Of a stretch of DNA of 37,469 nucleotides, positions 18,475 through 30,565 are shown piece after piece. The notes under the pieces were generated by a model. It had not been told where the DNA came from. It saw only the letters and a program-made list of their open reading frames with translations, and made no database searches. Position 1 is the stretch's first letter; every line of letters begins with the position of its first letter. Origin of the DNA: Planctomycetaceae bacterium (GTDB lineage: Bacteria > Planctomycetota > Planctomycetia > Planctomycetales > Planctomycetaceae); NCBI GenBank assembly GCA_020426515.1, contig JAGQPW010000002.1, positions 1 to 37,469 on the forward strand, read 5' to 3'. The position numbers and the translations under genes were made by a program.

Positions 18475-18963
18475 ATGCGTAAGTTAACGAGAACGCTGTT
18501 GCTATCCCTCGTATGCACATCCGCGTTATGCGGTTGCAGCGAACCGTGTATTGAGGAAATTCAGATTTCCGACGATGGATGGAGCCGGACAATGATACGC
18601 GGTGACCACCAGCATGGATGGTCAGTCATCGGCTTCGGTGATGGCTGCCAGCAGTGGTCTTTGTTCGATGACGACGTTCAAATTTCCAGCATCATTATCC
18701 AGAAGACAGGCTATGTCAGCGATGCCTGGTATGAAGGCAACAACTACTACATGGTCATGAAGCACTTTGAGCCCGGCGCACCACTCGGTCAAAAGGCTCT
18801 CGAACTCCTGGACTCAGTCGAACTCGAAGCAAAACGTCGTCAGATTGAACTTCCACAGCGGTCGCTGGGAGTCGCTCCCGAACTACTTGCCAACACTTCA
18901 TCGGAGAAACCGATTGCATTGGCGAACAGCACCAGCATCAACGGAACGCGCGTTCGCAAATAA
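18475..18963 (+). CDS. Putative lipoprotein, tandem paralogue 2
   Basis: The ATG at 18475 gives 162 residues with a lipoprotein-type signal peptide (RKLTRTLLLSLVCTSAL then CGC, Cys21 probably lipid-modified). The mature part aligns along its length with the preceding gene's product: GW-R-M-GD-QHGW, QQWSLFDDDVQ, TGYVSDAWYEGNNYYMV, HFEPGAPLG and VELEAKRRQIELP are shared. About 15 extra residues extend the C-terminus. The two genes are 74 bases apart and arose by tandem duplication. The family is unknown to me. Confidence 0.7.
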   Translation: MRKLTRTLLLSLVCTSALCGCSEPCIEEIQISDDGWSRTMIRGDHQHGWSVIGFGDGCQQWSLFDDDVQISSIIIQKTGYVSDAWYEGNNYYMVMKHFEPGAPLGQKALELLDSVELEAKRRQIELPQRSLGVAPELLANTSSEKPIALANSTSINGTRVRK

Positions 18964-19198
18964 ACACCAGACAGCGCAGTACCCGCAAGGTCTGCTGAAC
19001 ATCGTCGCTGGCAAGCCTGCGATGAAGAACCCCCAAGGCCACCCCGCTCGAATTCTGCGACCGACCAAGCCAGGCATCCCTCGTTGGCCCATCGCTGCGC
19101 TTTCGCAATTTTCTTGCTGAAAAGTCCAACTCCCGATAGACTTGGGACGTAAGCAGTGCGGAGCAATACTTGCCCGTTGAATGCGTCATCTTTCGCCG

Positions 19199-20833
19199 AT
19201 GAGTGCCATGTCTGGATTTCCACAGTCGTTGCAACTCCTGCACGGGGTGCGGCGGCGTTTGATGCTACAGCGACTGGTGACGCGCGTGTTTCTCGTCACT
19301 CTGGCGCTCGCTGGTGTCTACGCTGCGGCTTTGCTGGCCGGTCGGTTAACCGGGCTCTGGGCCGCCTGGTTTGAACCGTGGACAGTTCTGCTTGTCCCTG
19401 CGGTCGCGCTCGTACTGGCTGCACTGTGGCCACGACGTCCGGGTGTGCAGGATGCCGCACACATCATCGATCAGCAACAGCAAACCAGAGACCTGTTCCT
19501 GACATTGACGATGCTCGATTCCTGTCCGGGCGAGTATCAACCTCTCGTGGGACGCGATGCCGAGTTGCGAGCCCCGAAGATCAAGCCTGCCGAAGTCGTG
19601 CCACTGCAATGGGAGCGTCCAACGTTCATTTCGGCGGTCGTTCTGTGTGTGCTCCTGGCTGGCGCGTACTTCGTCCCCACACTCGACCCCTTCGGAAAGG
19701 TTGCCGAGGCGAGAGAAGAAGAGGACCAGCGAAAACTTCTGGAGGACTCACGCAAGATCACGGAGATCCGGCGGGCCCAACTGAAGAACAAGAACGTCGA
19801 GGCGGAGAACTCCCCCGAAGTCGAAAAGGCTCTGGAAGCTCTCAAGGCTGGATTCTCCGAGATGAAAAAGGGAGATCGCCGCGCCAACCAGGAAAAGCTC
19901 AAAGAACACCAGGATGAGTTGGGGAAGATCTTCCGCGAGCTGATCAACTCCCCCGAGGTCAAGAAGCTGAACGCCGAAGGGCTCAAAGCGGACCAGAAAC
20001 TGGGTTCGCTTGGCGAAGAGGAAATGTTCCGCAAGATGCAGAAGGAACTGCAGCAGGGTTCCAGCGAAAGCCTGGAGCAACAGGTCGATGAACTTAAGGA
20101 CAAGCTGGAGCGACTCACCAAGACAACGGACCCACTGGAGAAGAGTGAACTGCAGCGTCAGATGCAAAAACAACTCAAGGAGCTCTCGGACTTTGCGGGC
20201 AAGAAAGCCGGATCAAAAGAAATGCAGGCTGCCTTGGAACGCGCTCAGCAACAACTCGATGCCATGAAACAGGAGGGGCTCTCCAAGGAGGCCATGGAAG
20301 CATTGCAGGAATCACTGGAAGCCGCCCAGCAGGAAATGCAGATGCTTGCCCAGGAAATGCGGGACATGCAGAACCTGGAAGATGCACTCAAGCTGATCAG
20401 CATGGCCAAACAACTCAACAGCAAGGATCAGTTGGAGGGCGAGATGGGCGCTGGCAACATGACACTGGAAGACTACGAGGAGCTGTATCAGCAGCTGATG
20501 GGCATGCAATCCGGCAGCGGTAGCGATGGAGACGGTGAAGGCACAGGCGGTCGCGGAATGGGTGAGGGAGGCGTCGTCGATGAGGACGACGGGATCAAGA
20601 CCGACTTCGTCAATGAGCAGTCCAAGTCACAGATTCAAAAGGGAAAGATCCTGTTGTCTCTGAAGACCAAGGGGCTTTCTGACAGCGGTGATATCAAGGA
20701 CGACAACTACAGACGTGTCATCGGCGAAATCCGGCAGTCACTGGAAGACGTCATCGAACAGGAACAGATTCCGCCCGGCTATGTGGGTGGAATCCAGAAG
20801 TACTTCGACACACTCGAAAAGCGGGGAGAATAG
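19199..20833 (+). CDS. Large coiled-coil membrane protein of unknown function
   Basis: About 544 residues from the ATG at 19199; ATGs at 19181 and 19208 are alternatives and none has a clear ribosome binding site. Two membrane helices near residues 28-75 and a third near 145-165 are followed by a very long charged coiled coil (about 170-415), rich in Glu, Lys and Gln with methionine-rich stretches. A flexible Gly/Ser/Asp linker (SGSGSDGDGEGTGGRGMGEGG) comes next. The C-terminal domain (about 470-540) ends with a YRRVIGEIRQSLEDVI helix and a PPGYVGGIQKYFDTL segment. That last block resembles the C-terminal tails of large planctomycete membrane proteins found with MoxR/VWA-type genes, but no such genes are adjacent. 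Function is unknown; a structural or regulatory role at the membrane is possible. Confidence 0.6.
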   Translation: MSAMSGFPQSLQLLHGVRRRLMLQRLVTRVFLVTLALAGVYAAALLAGRLTGLWAAWFEPWTVLLVPAVALVLAALWPRRPGVQDAAHIIDQQQQTRDLFLTLTMLDSCPGEYQPLVGRDAELRAPKIKPAEVVPLQWERPTFISAVVLCVLLAGAYFVPTLDPFGKVAEAREEEDQRKLLEDSRKITEIRRAQLKNKNVEAENSPEVEKALEALKAGFSEMKKGDRRANQEKLKEHQDELGKIFRELINSPEVKKLNAEGLKADQKLGSLGEEEMFRKMQKELQQGSSESLEQQVDELKDKLERLTKTTDPLEKSELQRQMQKQLKELSDFAGKKAGSKEMQAALERAQQQLDAMKQEGLSKEAMEALQESLEAAQQEMQMLAQEMRDMQNLEDALKLISMAKQLNSKDQLEGEMGAGNMTLEDYEELYQQLMGMQSGSGSDGDGEGTGGRGMGEGGVVDEDDGIKTDFVNEQSKSQIQKGKILLSLKTKGLSDSGDIKDDNYRRVIGEIRQSLEDVIEQEQIPPGYVGGIQKYFDTLEKRGE

Positions 20834-20980
20834 CTCCCAAACGAGCCTTGACCTGACGGAATTGTAACCGATCGGTGATAGCTCAAACTGCCAGCAGGGC
20901 GTATCCTTCGGACGATTCACGAGCTTCGCCGTTCTCGCGACGTGAAGGCTCTCCTTTCGACCAAGTGAGTACCGTCTGCC

Positions 20981-22996
<2,016 letters not shown>

Positions 22997-23342
22997 CTGA
23001 TGGCCCGGTCGACGTAATTCCACGCACCGGACGCATCGGCAGACACCACTCTCAGGATTGACAATTCCCATTCCTGAGGACAGGAGACATCCCGTCACGC
23101 GACGCTTCGGTCGATTTTTGACTAGGCAGTCGATGTCGGGAGCTTCAAAATCGCGGCGAAGTCGATACCATCCGTCGAAAGAGTCTTGCTCAACTCTCTT
23201 TGAAGACCGCAGGGATTCGGATTGTTGGCACCCCCTGCTGTTCATCAGGTGAACTTCTTAAGACGTCGCTGACGTCGAAGGACTTTCACCCGATCGACAC
23301 CCACCTCCAGGAACGAGCAGTCCTCCTGCTTGCAAACGGCAC
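22997..23342 (+). promoter_or_regulatory. nqr operon upstream region with repeated GACGTCG motif
   Basis: About 345 bases between the SulP fusion and nqrA, probably holding the nqr promoter. GACGTCG occurs at 23262-23268 and 23271-23277 (each includes the palindrome GACGTC), 66-81 bases upstream of the nqrA start. A small inverted repeat GTTCA-TCAGG-TGAAC lies at 23240-23254. A TTGACA (23059-23064) has no convincing -10 partner. These are candidate binding sites only. Confidence 0.3.
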
Positions 23343-24704
23343 ATGCTGATCCGCATTCGAAAAGGTCTGGATCTTCCCATCACCGGAGTCCCTCAGCAAA
23401 CGATTGAGGCTGCTCCGGTCGTGAAACGCGTCGCCCTGCTCGGATCTGACTATGTGGGAATGAAACCCACCATGGCGGTCCAGGAAGGCGATGTCGTCAA
23501 GCGCGGGCAGATTCTGTTTACCGACAAGAAGACTGAAGGGGTGGCCTTTACGGCCCCGTCAGCCGGGCGTGTCGTTGAGATCAATCGCGGCGAGAAGCGA
23601 CGCTTCCTCTCCATCGTCATTGAAGTTGAAGGGGACGCTCAGGAAACATTTGAAGCGTTCCCCAACACCGACCTCTCCACACTGTCTCGTGACCGTGTCC
23701 AAAATCTGCTCGTCCAAAGCGGACTCTGGACAGCCCTCCGTCGCCGTCCATTCAGCAAAATCCCCGCATTGAACGAACAGCCGGCAGCTCTGTTTGTTCA
23801 GGCCATCGACACGAATCCGCTGGCCCCGAACCCAGCGATCGTCATCGCCGCTCACGAGCAGGCGATGCGATACGGTCTGCAGGTTCTGAAGAAACTGACC
23901 GCCGGAAAGCTGTACTGCTGTGTCGCACCCGGTACGAAAGTTCCCGGAGCTGATCCACAGAACTCACCGGTTGCCGGTGTCGAACAGGTCGCATTTGACG
24001 GCCCGCATCCCGCCGGCCTTCCGGGCACGCATATTCACCATCTGTGCCCCGTCGGCGACAAGAAATCCGTCTGGTACATCAACTACCAAGATGTGATCGC
24101 GATTGGCCAGCTGTTCTCCACCGGGCAGTTGAACTCAGATCGCGTCATTTCTCTGGCCGGGCCACAAGTGACCAACCCTCGACTGCTTCGCACCACACTG
24201 GGGGCAAGCATCGATGAACTCACGGCCGGGCAGTTGCAGGCTGGCGACAACCGCGTGTTGTCCGGTTCCGTCCTGTACGGACGAATTGCCGCTGGTCCAG
24301 AAGCTTATCTCGGCCGCTACCACTCACAGATTTCCGTACTGCGTGAAGGGACCGAACGAGAATTCATGGGCTGGCAGAAGCCCGGTTTCGACAAGTTTTC
24401 AGTCAAACCGATCTTTGCGTCAGCCATTGCGGATGGCATGCGGTTCGCGCTGAATACGAACACGAATGGCTCTCCGCGGGCTCTGGTCCCCGTCGGTGCC
24501 TATGAAACCGTCATGCCACTGGACATTGAACCGACCTTCCTGCTGCGAGCCCTGATTACCAACGATTCCGAGCAGGCTGCTCTGCTCGGTGCGCTGGAGC
24601 TCGACGAGGAAGACCTGTCGCTGTGCACATTCGTCGACCCCGGCAAGCACGAGTTCGGCCCGGTGCTGCGTAAAGTCCTGACACACATTGAGCGTGAAGG
24701 GTGA
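23343..24704 (+). CDS. nqrA: Na+-translocating NADH:quinone reductase subunit A
   Basis: This 453-residue protein begins with the typical [13 protein letters not shown] and continues with [37 protein letters not shown] and [10 protein letters not shown] motifs of NqrA, the cytoplasmic subunit of the six-subunit complex that oxidises NADH, reduces ubiquinone and pumps sodium outward. Later blocks such as [10 protein letters not shown] and [15 protein letters not shown] also fit. It is the first of six same-strand genes in the canonical order nqrABCDEF. The next gene's start lies 61 bases after its stop. Confidence 0.97.
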   Translation: MLIRIRKGLDLPITGVPQQTIEAAPVVKRVALLGSDYVGMKPTMAVQEGDVVKRGQILFTDKKTEGVAFTAPSAGRVVEINRGEKRRFLSIVIEVEGDAQETFEAFPNTDLSTLSRDRVQNLLVQSGLWTALRRRPFSKIPALNEQPAALFVQAIDTNPLAPNPAIVIAAHEQAMRYGLQVLKKLTAGKLYCCVAPGTKVPGADPQNSPVAGVEQVAFDGPHPAGLPGTHIHHLCPVGDKKSVWYINYQDVIAIGQLFSTGQLNSDRVISLAGPQVTNPRLLRTTLGASIDELTAGQLQAGDNRVLSGSVLYGRIAAGPEAYLGRYHSQISVLREGTEREFMGWQKPGFDKFSVKPIFASAIADGMRFALNTNTNGSPRALVPVGAYETVMPLDIEPTFLLRALITNDSEQAALLGALELDEEDLSLCTFVDPGKHEFGPVLRKVLTHIEREG

Positions 24705-24765
24705 TCGCCGTTCCGATTGTTCGGTTCGGAGTGAATTCCCGCGTTTCCGTTTCCCGGTTGCCCAC

Positions 24766-26022
24766 ATGAAGTTCCTTCGGAAAATCTTCGACGACCTGCA
24801 CCCGCAATTCGCCCACGGCGGAAAGCTGGAGCGTTTCTATTCGCTGTACGAAGCGATTGATACGTTCCTGTTTACCCCGGCGGATGTGACCCGTGGACCA
24901 ACACACGTCCGCGATCACATGGACCTGAAGCGCGTGATGATTACCGTCGTCGTCGCGCTGACGCCCTGCATCCTGATGGCGATGTACAACACCGGCTATC
25001 AGGCCAACCTCGCGATCGAATCGCTGATCAAGAGTGATGCATTGTCGGCAGGGGGCATCCCCGGCTGGCGGGCCGCTACACTGGAGACGCTGGGGCTGGG
25101 ATTCGGTGTCAGTAATCCGATCTCCTGCCTGATTCACGGGGCGCTGTACTTCCTGCCTGTTTTCCTGGTAACTCAAATCGCCGGGGGATTCTGGGAAGTG
25201 CTGTTCGCCAGCGTCCGCAAGCACGAAATCAACGAAGGTTTCCTGGTCACCGGGATGCTGTACCCGCTGACGTTGCCCCCCACCATTCCGTTGTGGCAGG
25301 TGGCTTTGGGAATCAGTTTTGGCGTAGTGATCGGCAAGGAAATCTTTGGCGGAACTGGAAAGAACTTCCTGAACCCCGCTCTCACCGCCCGTGCCTTCCT
25401 GTACTTCGCCTACCCCGGCCAGATGAGTGGCGACAAGGTTTGGGTGGCGGCTCCGGTCGATGGTTTCTCTGCAGCGACTCCACTGGGAGCGATTGCCCGC
25501 CCCGAAAACACCACTGGCATGGCCTCCATCACTGAAGGTCTGCAGATGTCCTGGTCTGATGCCTTTATCGGCTTCATTCCTGGATCGATGGGCGAGACTT
25601 CCGCTCTGGCCTGCCTGCTCGGAGCACTGCTGCTGATTGCGACCGGCATCGGTTCCTGGCGAATCATGCTCAGTGTTGTCGTCGGTGCCATGGGCTCATC
25701 CGGCCTGCTCTACGCCTTGCGTGAGCACAGCACCAATCAGGTTTTTGCGATGCCGCCTCACTGGCATCTCGTCGTCGGTGGACTGGCATTCGGACTGGTC
25801 TTTATGGCCACCGACCCGGTCTCTGCGGCGATGACTCGCAAAGGACAATGGATTTACGGACTGGTGATCGGGCTGCTGACCACGCTGGTACGGGTGATCA
25901 ACCCGGGCTATCCAGAAGGGATCATGCTGGCCATCCTGCTGGGGAACGTCTTTGCCCCAAGCATCGACTACTTTGTCCTGCAAGCCAACATCAAGAGGAG
26001 GCTCGCTCGCAGTGCAGCCTAA
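24766..26022 (+). CDS. nqrB: Na+-translocating NADH:quinone reductase subunit B
   Basis: I chose the ATG at 24766 (418 residues), which gives the conserved [19 protein letters not shown] start; an upstream frame start at 24688 would overlap nqrA. The protein is a multi-helix membrane subunit with riboflavin and FMN cofactors. Visible motifs include [38 protein letters not shown] and the covalent-FMN site, here DGFSAATPL with Thr238. In Vibrio the same site reads SGAT, so one glycine is alanine here while the flavinylated threonine is kept. Attachment requires ApbE, which is not in this window. It overlaps nqrC by 11 bases. Confidence 0.96.
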   Translation: MKFLRKIFDDLHPQFAHGGKLERFYSLYEAIDTFLFTPADVTRGPTHVRDHMDLKRVMITVVVALTPCILMAMYNTGYQANLAIESLIKSDALSAGGIPGWRAATLETLGLGFGVSNPISCLIHGALYFLPVFLVTQIAGGFWEVLFASVRKHEINEGFLVTGMLYPLTLPPTIPLWQVALGISFGVVIGKEIFGGTGKNFLNPALTARAFLYFAYPGQMSGDKVWVAAPVDGFSAATPLGAIARPENTTGMASITEGLQMSWSDAFIGFIPGSMGETSALACLLGALLLIATGIGSWRIMLSVVVGAMGSSGLLYALREHSTNQVFAMPPHWHLVVGGLAFGLVFMATDPVSAAMTRKGQWIYGLVIGLLTTLVRVINPGYPEGIMLAILLGNVFAPSIDYFVLQANIKRRLARSAA

Positions 26023-26866
26023 CGAAACTACGTCTGAAGAAGCCAAATCGGGATTCGACCCCAACACACCCGTAGGGACGTTCATCGTCGCTGCCACGCT
26101 GTGTTTCGTCTGTTCGCTGATTGTTTCTGCTGCCGCTGTGGGACTGAAGCCACTGCAGGAGCAGAACGCCAAGAACAAGATGATGCGCAACGTGCTCATC
26201 GCTGCCGGAGTGTGGCAGGACGGCAAGAATACCGATGCCGACATCCCGGAACTGTTCAAGAACATCGACGTCATCCTGTGGAACCTGCCTGAAAAGGATG
26301 GTGAAACCGGATCGTTGAACAAGGAACTGAAAGCTGCGGATTACGATCAGGCTGCGGCAGCCTCGACTCCCGGCGGCAGTATGGCGATCCCGGCTGCTGA
26401 CGATGTTTCCGGCATTAAGCGTCGGGAAAAAGTCTCGAAGATTTATCTCGTCCGAGACGCCGACGGCAAAGTGAACAAGATCGTCCTGCCTGTATACGGT
26501 AAGGGCCTGTGGTCCACCCTGTATGGCTTCCTGGCACTCGATGCCTCCACCCGGGAAGCCCGCGGCATTACGTTCTACAAGCATGCAGAAACGCCCGGAC
26601 TGGGTGGCGAAGTGGATAATCCCAAGTGGAAGTCCCTGTGGTCCAACACAAATTCGCCGCTCGTTCTGCGTGACGATCAGGGGCAGACAATCCTCGATGT
26701 CACCAAGCCGGGCAACGCCACGCAGCCTAACCAGATTGATGGTCTGTCCGGAGCGACGATTACGTCGAGTGGCGTGGAGAATACCATCCACTACTGGCTC
26801 GGCCCCAACGCGTTTGGCCCCTTCCTCGATCAGTTCGCCTCGGGTGAACTGTCGCTGACTCCTTAA
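26012..26866 (+). CDS. nqrC: Na+-translocating NADH:quinone reductase subunit C
   Basis: The best start is the GTG at 26012: it lies about 11 bases after AGAGGAGG, overlaps the end of nqrB by 11 bases and gives 284 residues with one N-terminal membrane helix ([21 protein letters not shown]). The periplasmic domain has [30 protein letters not shown] and the covalent FMN motif DGLSGATIT with Thr249 as the flavinylation residue. An insertion of Ala/Ser/Gly-rich sequence (about 100-125) precedes the FMN domain. It acts as an electron carrier within the Nqr complex. ApbE flavinyltransferase would be needed from elsewhere. Confidence 0.95.
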   Translation: MQPNETTSEEAKSGFDPNTPVGTFIVAATLCFVCSLIVSAAAVGLKPLQEQNAKNKMMRNVLIAAGVWQDGKNTDADIPELFKNIDVILWNLPEKDGETGSLNKELKAADYDQAAAASTPGGSMAIPAADDVSGIKRREKVSKIYLVRDADGKVNKIVLPVYGKGLWSTLYGFLALDASTREARGITFYKHAETPGLGGEVDNPKWKSLWSNTNSPLVLRDDQGQTILDVTKPGNATQPNQIDGLSGATITSSGVENTIHYWLGPNAFGPFLDQFASGELSLTP

Positions 26867-26897
26867 ATTCATTCCCACTAGCCCCTGGTCTGTTGCC

Positions 26898-27536
26898 ATG
26901 GCATCCAAAGCCAAAGATGTGCTGTTCGATCCGGTGTTCAAGAACAACCCGATCGCATTGCAGATTCTCGGCATCTGTTCCGCGCTGGCCGTGACCACAC
27001 GGTTCGACAAGGCGTTCGTGATGGCGGTCTCAGTGACTGTTGTGACGGCACTGTCGAGCACGGTCGTCTCGATGATCCGGAACTTCATTCCGAACAGCAT
27101 CCGCATTATTGTGGAAATGACGGTCATCGCCTCGATGGTGATTCTGGTCGACCAGATCCTCAAGGCGTTTGTGCCCGCCATCGCCGACCAGTTGTCGGTG
27201 TTCGTCGGACTGATCATCACGAACTGCATCGTGATGGGCCGGGCCGAAGGCTACGCCCTGAAGAACAGCCCCGGCATGAGTTTCCTGGACGGCATCGGGA
27301 ACGGACTGGGTTACTCGGTCATCCTGCTGGTGCTCGGCCTGGTCCGCGAAATCTTCGGATCGGGAACACTCTCCATGCCCGGGCTGGGAACCATGACCGT
27401 GCTGCCGCTCACCAGCGATGGCGGCTTCTATGTCCGTAACGGCCTGATGCTGATGCCTCCCAGTGCCTTCTTCCTGATCGGCCTGTTCATCTGGATTCTG
27501 CGGACGGTGGACCCCAGCCAGATCGAGAAGGAATAA
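26898..27536 (+). CDS. nqrD: Na+-translocating NADH:quinone reductase subunit D
   Basis: A 212-residue membrane protein with about six helices. [18 protein letters not shown] with Cys27, and [11 protein letters not shown] with Cys110, match the cysteines that NqrD contributes to the iron centre shared with Nqr[21 protein letters not shown] and LVREIFGSG are further family motifs. It follows nqrC by 31 bases. Confidence 0.96.
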   Translation: MASKAKDVLFDPVFKNNPIALQILGICSALAVTTRFDKAFVMAVSVTVVTALSSTVVSMIRNFIPNSIRIIVEMTVIASMVILVDQILKAFVPAIADQLSVFVGLIITNCIVMGRAEGYALKNSPGMSFLDGIGNGLGYSVILLVLGLVREIFGSGTLSMPGLGTMTVLPLTSDGGFYVRNGLMLMPPSAFFLIGLFIWILRTVDPSQIEKE

Positions 27537-27584
27537 CCTCACAAAATCGCGTCATCCCCTGCGTTTGACGGTTTGAGAATACTC

Positions 27585-28193
27585 ATGGAACAACATCTCA
27601 GCATCCTGTTTGAGTCGGTCTTCTCGAAGAACCTGGCCCTCGCCTTCTTCCTGGGGATGTGCACCTTCCTGGCACTCTCCAAGAGCATGAAGACCGCCAT
27701 CGGTCTGGGCTTCGCCGTGATCGTCGTGCAGGGAATTACCGTTCCCGTGAACAACCTGATCTACCAGCTGCTCCTGAAGAAGGGGGCTCTGGCCTGGGCG
27801 GGACTGCCCAGTACTGATCTCGAGTTCCTCGGCCTGATCAGCTACATCGGCACTATCGCCGCCATGGTCCAGATCCTGGAAATGTTCCTCGATCGCTACG
27901 TACCGGCGCTGTACAACCAGCTGGGGATTTTCCTCCCGCTGATTACGGTGAACTGTGCCATCCTCGGGGGTTCGCTCCTGATGATCGAACAACAGATGAC
28001 GTTCCCACAAAGCGTGACCTATGGATTTTCCTCTGGACTGGGCTGGGCTCTGGCAATTTGTGCCCTGGCTGGCGTCCGTGAGAAGCTCCGTTACAACGAC
28101 ATTCCTGCAGGTCTGCGAGGACTGGGAATTACGTTCATTACCGTGGGACTGATGGCGATGGCATTCCTGGCGTTTGCCGGCATCGAAATCTGA
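27585..28193 (+). CDS. nqrE: Na+-translocating NADH:quinone reductase subunit E
   Basis: From the ATG at 27585 the protein has 202 residues and about six membrane helices. It starts [25 protein letters not shown], as in other NqrE proteins. Cys26 in [10 protein letters not shown] and Cys124 in TVNCAILGG are the expected partners of the NqrD cysteines around the intramembrane iron centre. [24 protein letters not shown], split at the helix border, is a clear NqrE block. A TTG at 27573 in frame is less likely. It follows nqrD by 48 bases. Confidence 0.96.
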   Translation: MEQHLSILFESVFSKNLALAFFLGMCTFLALSKSMKTAIGLGFAVIVVQGITVPVNNLIYQLLLKKGALAWAGLPSTDLEFLGLISYIGTIAAMVQILEMFLDRYVPALYNQLGIFLPLITVNCAILGGSLLMIEQQMTFPQSVTYGFSSGLGWALAICALAGVREKLRYNDIPAGLRGLGITFITVGLMAMAFLAFAGIEI

Positions 28194-28259
28194 GTCGGCT
28201 CCGTGCCGTCCCCAAGTTCCTGACGACTGTTTTCAAAGCCAACATCCTGGTATCCGACC

Positions 28260-29480
28260 ATGGAAATTATCCTCGGCGTCGTGTTCTTCATGGCCATCGT
28301 GCTTGCACTGGTGGGCGTGATCCTGTTTGCCAAGAAACAGCTGGTGGCCACCGGCGATGTGACCATCACCGTGAACGGGCAGAAAAAGCTCGTGGTGCCG
28401 GCCGGGGGCAAGCTGCTCAACGCGCTGGCGGCGAACAAGCTGTTCGTCTCCTCAGCCTGTGGTGGCGGCGGAACCTGTGCCCAATGCAAGGTGAAAGTCC
28501 TCTCTGGCGGCGGTGACCTGCTCGAAACCGAGAAGGGACACATCAACAAGGCGATGGCGAAAGAAGGAGTGCGTCTCTCCTGCCAGGTGGCCGTGAAGCA
28601 GGACATGGAAATCGAAGTTCCACACGAAGTCTTCGAAACCAAAAAGTGGGAATGCGAAGTCATCTCCAACGACAATGTCGCCACCTTCATCAAGCAGTTC
28701 ACGCTGAAGCTGCCTGAGGGCGAAGAAGTCGACTTTAAGGCGGGTGGCTACATCCAGATTGAAGTTCCGCCGCACAGCCTGGAATACAAGAACTTCGACA
28801 TTCCCGAGCGTTTCCACGAAGACTGGGACAAGTTCGACATCTGGCGGTTCAAGTCGAACGTGAAGGATACGACGATCCGAGCATACTCCATGGCCAACTG
28901 GCCGGGAGAACAGGGGATCATCATGCTCAACGTCCGTGTCGCCACGCCGCCGCCACGGGCTCCTGAAGGGACACCTCCCGGGAAAGTCTCGTCGTACATC
29001 TTCAACGCCAAGCCCGGCGACAAGGTGACGATCTCTGGCCCTTACGGTGAGTTCTTCATCAAAGAAACCGATGCGGAAATGGTGTACATCGGGGGTGGAG
29101 CCGGCATGGCCCCGCTACGATCGCACATTTTCGAACTGCTCAAGGGCCGCAACAGCAAGCGAAAGATCAGCTACTGGTACGGCGGCCGCTCGGTCCGCGA
29201 ACTGTTCTATGTCGATGAGTTCCGCGACCTGGAAGAGAAGCACCCGAACTTCCAGTTCAACATTGCTCTGTCCGATCCACTGCCAGAAGACAACTGGACC
29301 GGCTACAAGGGATTCATTCACCAGGTGCTGCTCAACGAATACCTGTCGAAGCACCCATCCCCCGAAGACATCGAGTACTACATCTGTGGACCACCGATGA
29401 TGCTGCAGGCGGTTCTCAAGACGCTCGAAAGCCTCGGCGTTGAGCCAGAGAACATCGCCTTCGACGACTTCGGAGGCTGA
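28260..29480 (+). CDS. nqrF: Na+-translocating NADH:quinone reductase subunit F
   Basis: This 406-residue subunit is the NADH entry point. An N-terminal membrane helix (residues 3-24) is followed by a [2Fe-2S] ferredoxin domain with Cys67, Cys73, Cys76 and Cys108 ([14 protein letters not shown] and LSCQV). The FAD-binding domain has the RAYSMAN motif (from Arg207) and the NADH-binding domain [12 protein letters not shown] and YICGPPMM. The C-terminus ends in FDDFGG, as usual. All cofactor ligands are present. It is the last gene of the operon and is followed by a strong terminator. Confidence 0.97.
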   Translation: MEIILGVVFFMAIVLALVGVILFAKKQLVATGDVTITVNGQKKLVVPAGGKLLNALAANKLFVSSACGGGGTCAQCKVKVLSGGGDLLETEKGHINKAMAKEGVRLSCQVAVKQDMEIEVPHEVFETKKWECEVISNDNVATFIKQFTLKLPEGEEVDFKAGGYIQIEVPPHSLEYKNFDIPERFHEDWDKFDIWRFKSNVKDTTIRAYSMANWPGEQGIIMLNVRVATPPPRAPEGTPPGKVSSYIFNAKPGDKVTISGPYGEFFIKETDAEMVYIGGGAGMAPLRSHIFELLKGRNSKRKISYWYGGRSVRELFYVDEFRDLEEKHPNFQFNIALSDPLPEDNWTGYKGFIHQVLLNEYLSKHPSPEDIEYYICGPPMMLQAVLKTLESLGVEPENIAFDDFGG

Positions 29481-29517
29481 TCGTCTACAGAACGATTCGC
29501 TGCAGTCGAAGACTCAG

Positions 29518-29550
29518 AAAGCCATGTGGCCTTGTCCACGTGGCTTTTTT
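29518..29550 (+). terminator. Intrinsic terminator of the nqr operon
   Basis: AAAGCCATGTGG (29518-29529) pairs with CCACGTGGCTTT (29536-29547), a 12-pair stem with one G-T pair, loop CCTTGT, and six T residues at 29545-29550. It starts 37 bases after the nqrF stop. This is a textbook rho-independent terminator. Confidence 0.9.
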
Positions 29551-29642
29551 CGTAGGCCGATCGCAGATGGACTGCACGCGTTGTTCAACACACAGTCGTC
29601 GCCAGAGTGCCACACGGCGATTCGACAAAGCACCTTCAGGAG

Positions 29643-30488
29643 TTACTCGTCTGACTTGCCGAGCTGATCTTGTGCACCATCCGGGACCCACAGCCGCGGC
29701 GGTTCATGGGAAACAATTTGTGACGCAATTCGGCGGGCCTTAATCCGCACGAACGGGGCGGTAAACATCCCGCGATGCTTGAAGTGTCCCGGCTTGGCTT
29801 TGGGATCTCCCCGGCGCGGTTCTGTCAGGTCTTCGATGACAAACCCTGATCGGCACAGGTCACCCACCAGTGACTCCCAGCGATGCAGGTACTCGACCGC
29901 GCCCGATTCTCGGTACGAGGTGTCGGCCACTGCTGGCAAGGCCCCTTCGTGGTAGTAGGAGATGCCCAGCACGTAGCGGTTGCGGGGGTCGCGTTCGGAG
30001 ATCTGCATGCACGTGGGCGTCTTGTGCTGGCTGATATACAGGCCTCGATCTCGCAGGACGCGGGCAACTTCACGGTAAACGGGTTCCAGCTTCGGCACGT
30101 AACAGGTGCTGACCGGATGATGAACAATGTCGAACGCCCCGTTCTCGAATACAGAAAGATCATCCATTGAGCCCTGCACCGTCCGCACCGCCAGCTTGCG
30201 ACGGGCCGCCTCCCGCGTATCCAGTGCCAGCATCTCAGGGCTGAGATCGAAGACTGTGACGTCGGCTCCGGCGGCCGCATAGAGAATGGACTGCCACCCT
30301 CCCCCGGCGGCCAGACACAGAACTTTCATGCCATCTACGCGACCGGGCAGCCAGCCTCGGCTGTCGAGGGAAACGAGTGGATGTGCACATTCTTCGTCCG
30401 TCGCAGTGCGTGCGAACACGCTGTTGCGTGCCACCAGATCATCCCAGGCCCGCCGGTTGGCTTCCTGATAGGAGTCAGATTCGTTCAC
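29643..30488 (-). CDS. SAM-dependent methyltransferase (class I)
   Basis: I take the GTG at 30488, which gives 281 residues starting NESDSYQEANRRAWDDL, typical of the family; ATGs at 30527 and 30560 would add an unlikely basic extension. The SAM-binding Rossmann motif is VLCLAAGGGWQSILYAAAG (about residues 55-75), then VFDLSPEML as motif II and GAFDIVHHPVSTCYVP later. These match class I methyltransferases of the UbiE/Methyltransf_11 group. The substrate is unknown. The histidine kinase gene upstream on the same strand ends at 30566, five bases before the ATG at 30560, so translational coupling and co-transcription are possible. Confidence 0.75.
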   Translation of the reverse strand: MNESDSYQEANRRAWDDLVARNSVFARTATDEECAHPLVSLDSRGWLPGRVDGMKVLCLAAGGGWQSILYAAAGADVTVFDLSPEMLALDTREAARRKLAVRTVQGSMDDLSVFENGAFDIVHHPVSTCYVPKLEPVYREVARVLRDRGLYISQHKTPTCMQISERDPRNRYVLGISYYHEGALPAVADTSYRESGAVEYLHRWESLVGDLCRSGFVIEDLTEPRRGDPKAKPGHFKHRGMFTAPFVRIKARRIASQIVSHEPPRLWVPDGAQDQLGKSDE

Positions 30489-30565
30489 GCCAGACCTTGC
30501 TGTTTGATGCCTGCACACGATCGACATCGGGCCCCTTTGCCCGCATCGAACGGCACTCATGCTGT

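Noticed and set aside
20848..20882. TTGACC followed by GTGATA as a promoter for the SulP fusion gene
   Set aside because: Spacing and the -10 match are poor, so it is not supported as a promoter.
25991..27229. Minus-strand open frame of about 412 codons
   Set aside because: It is the antisense of nqrC and nqrD, which are unambiguous.
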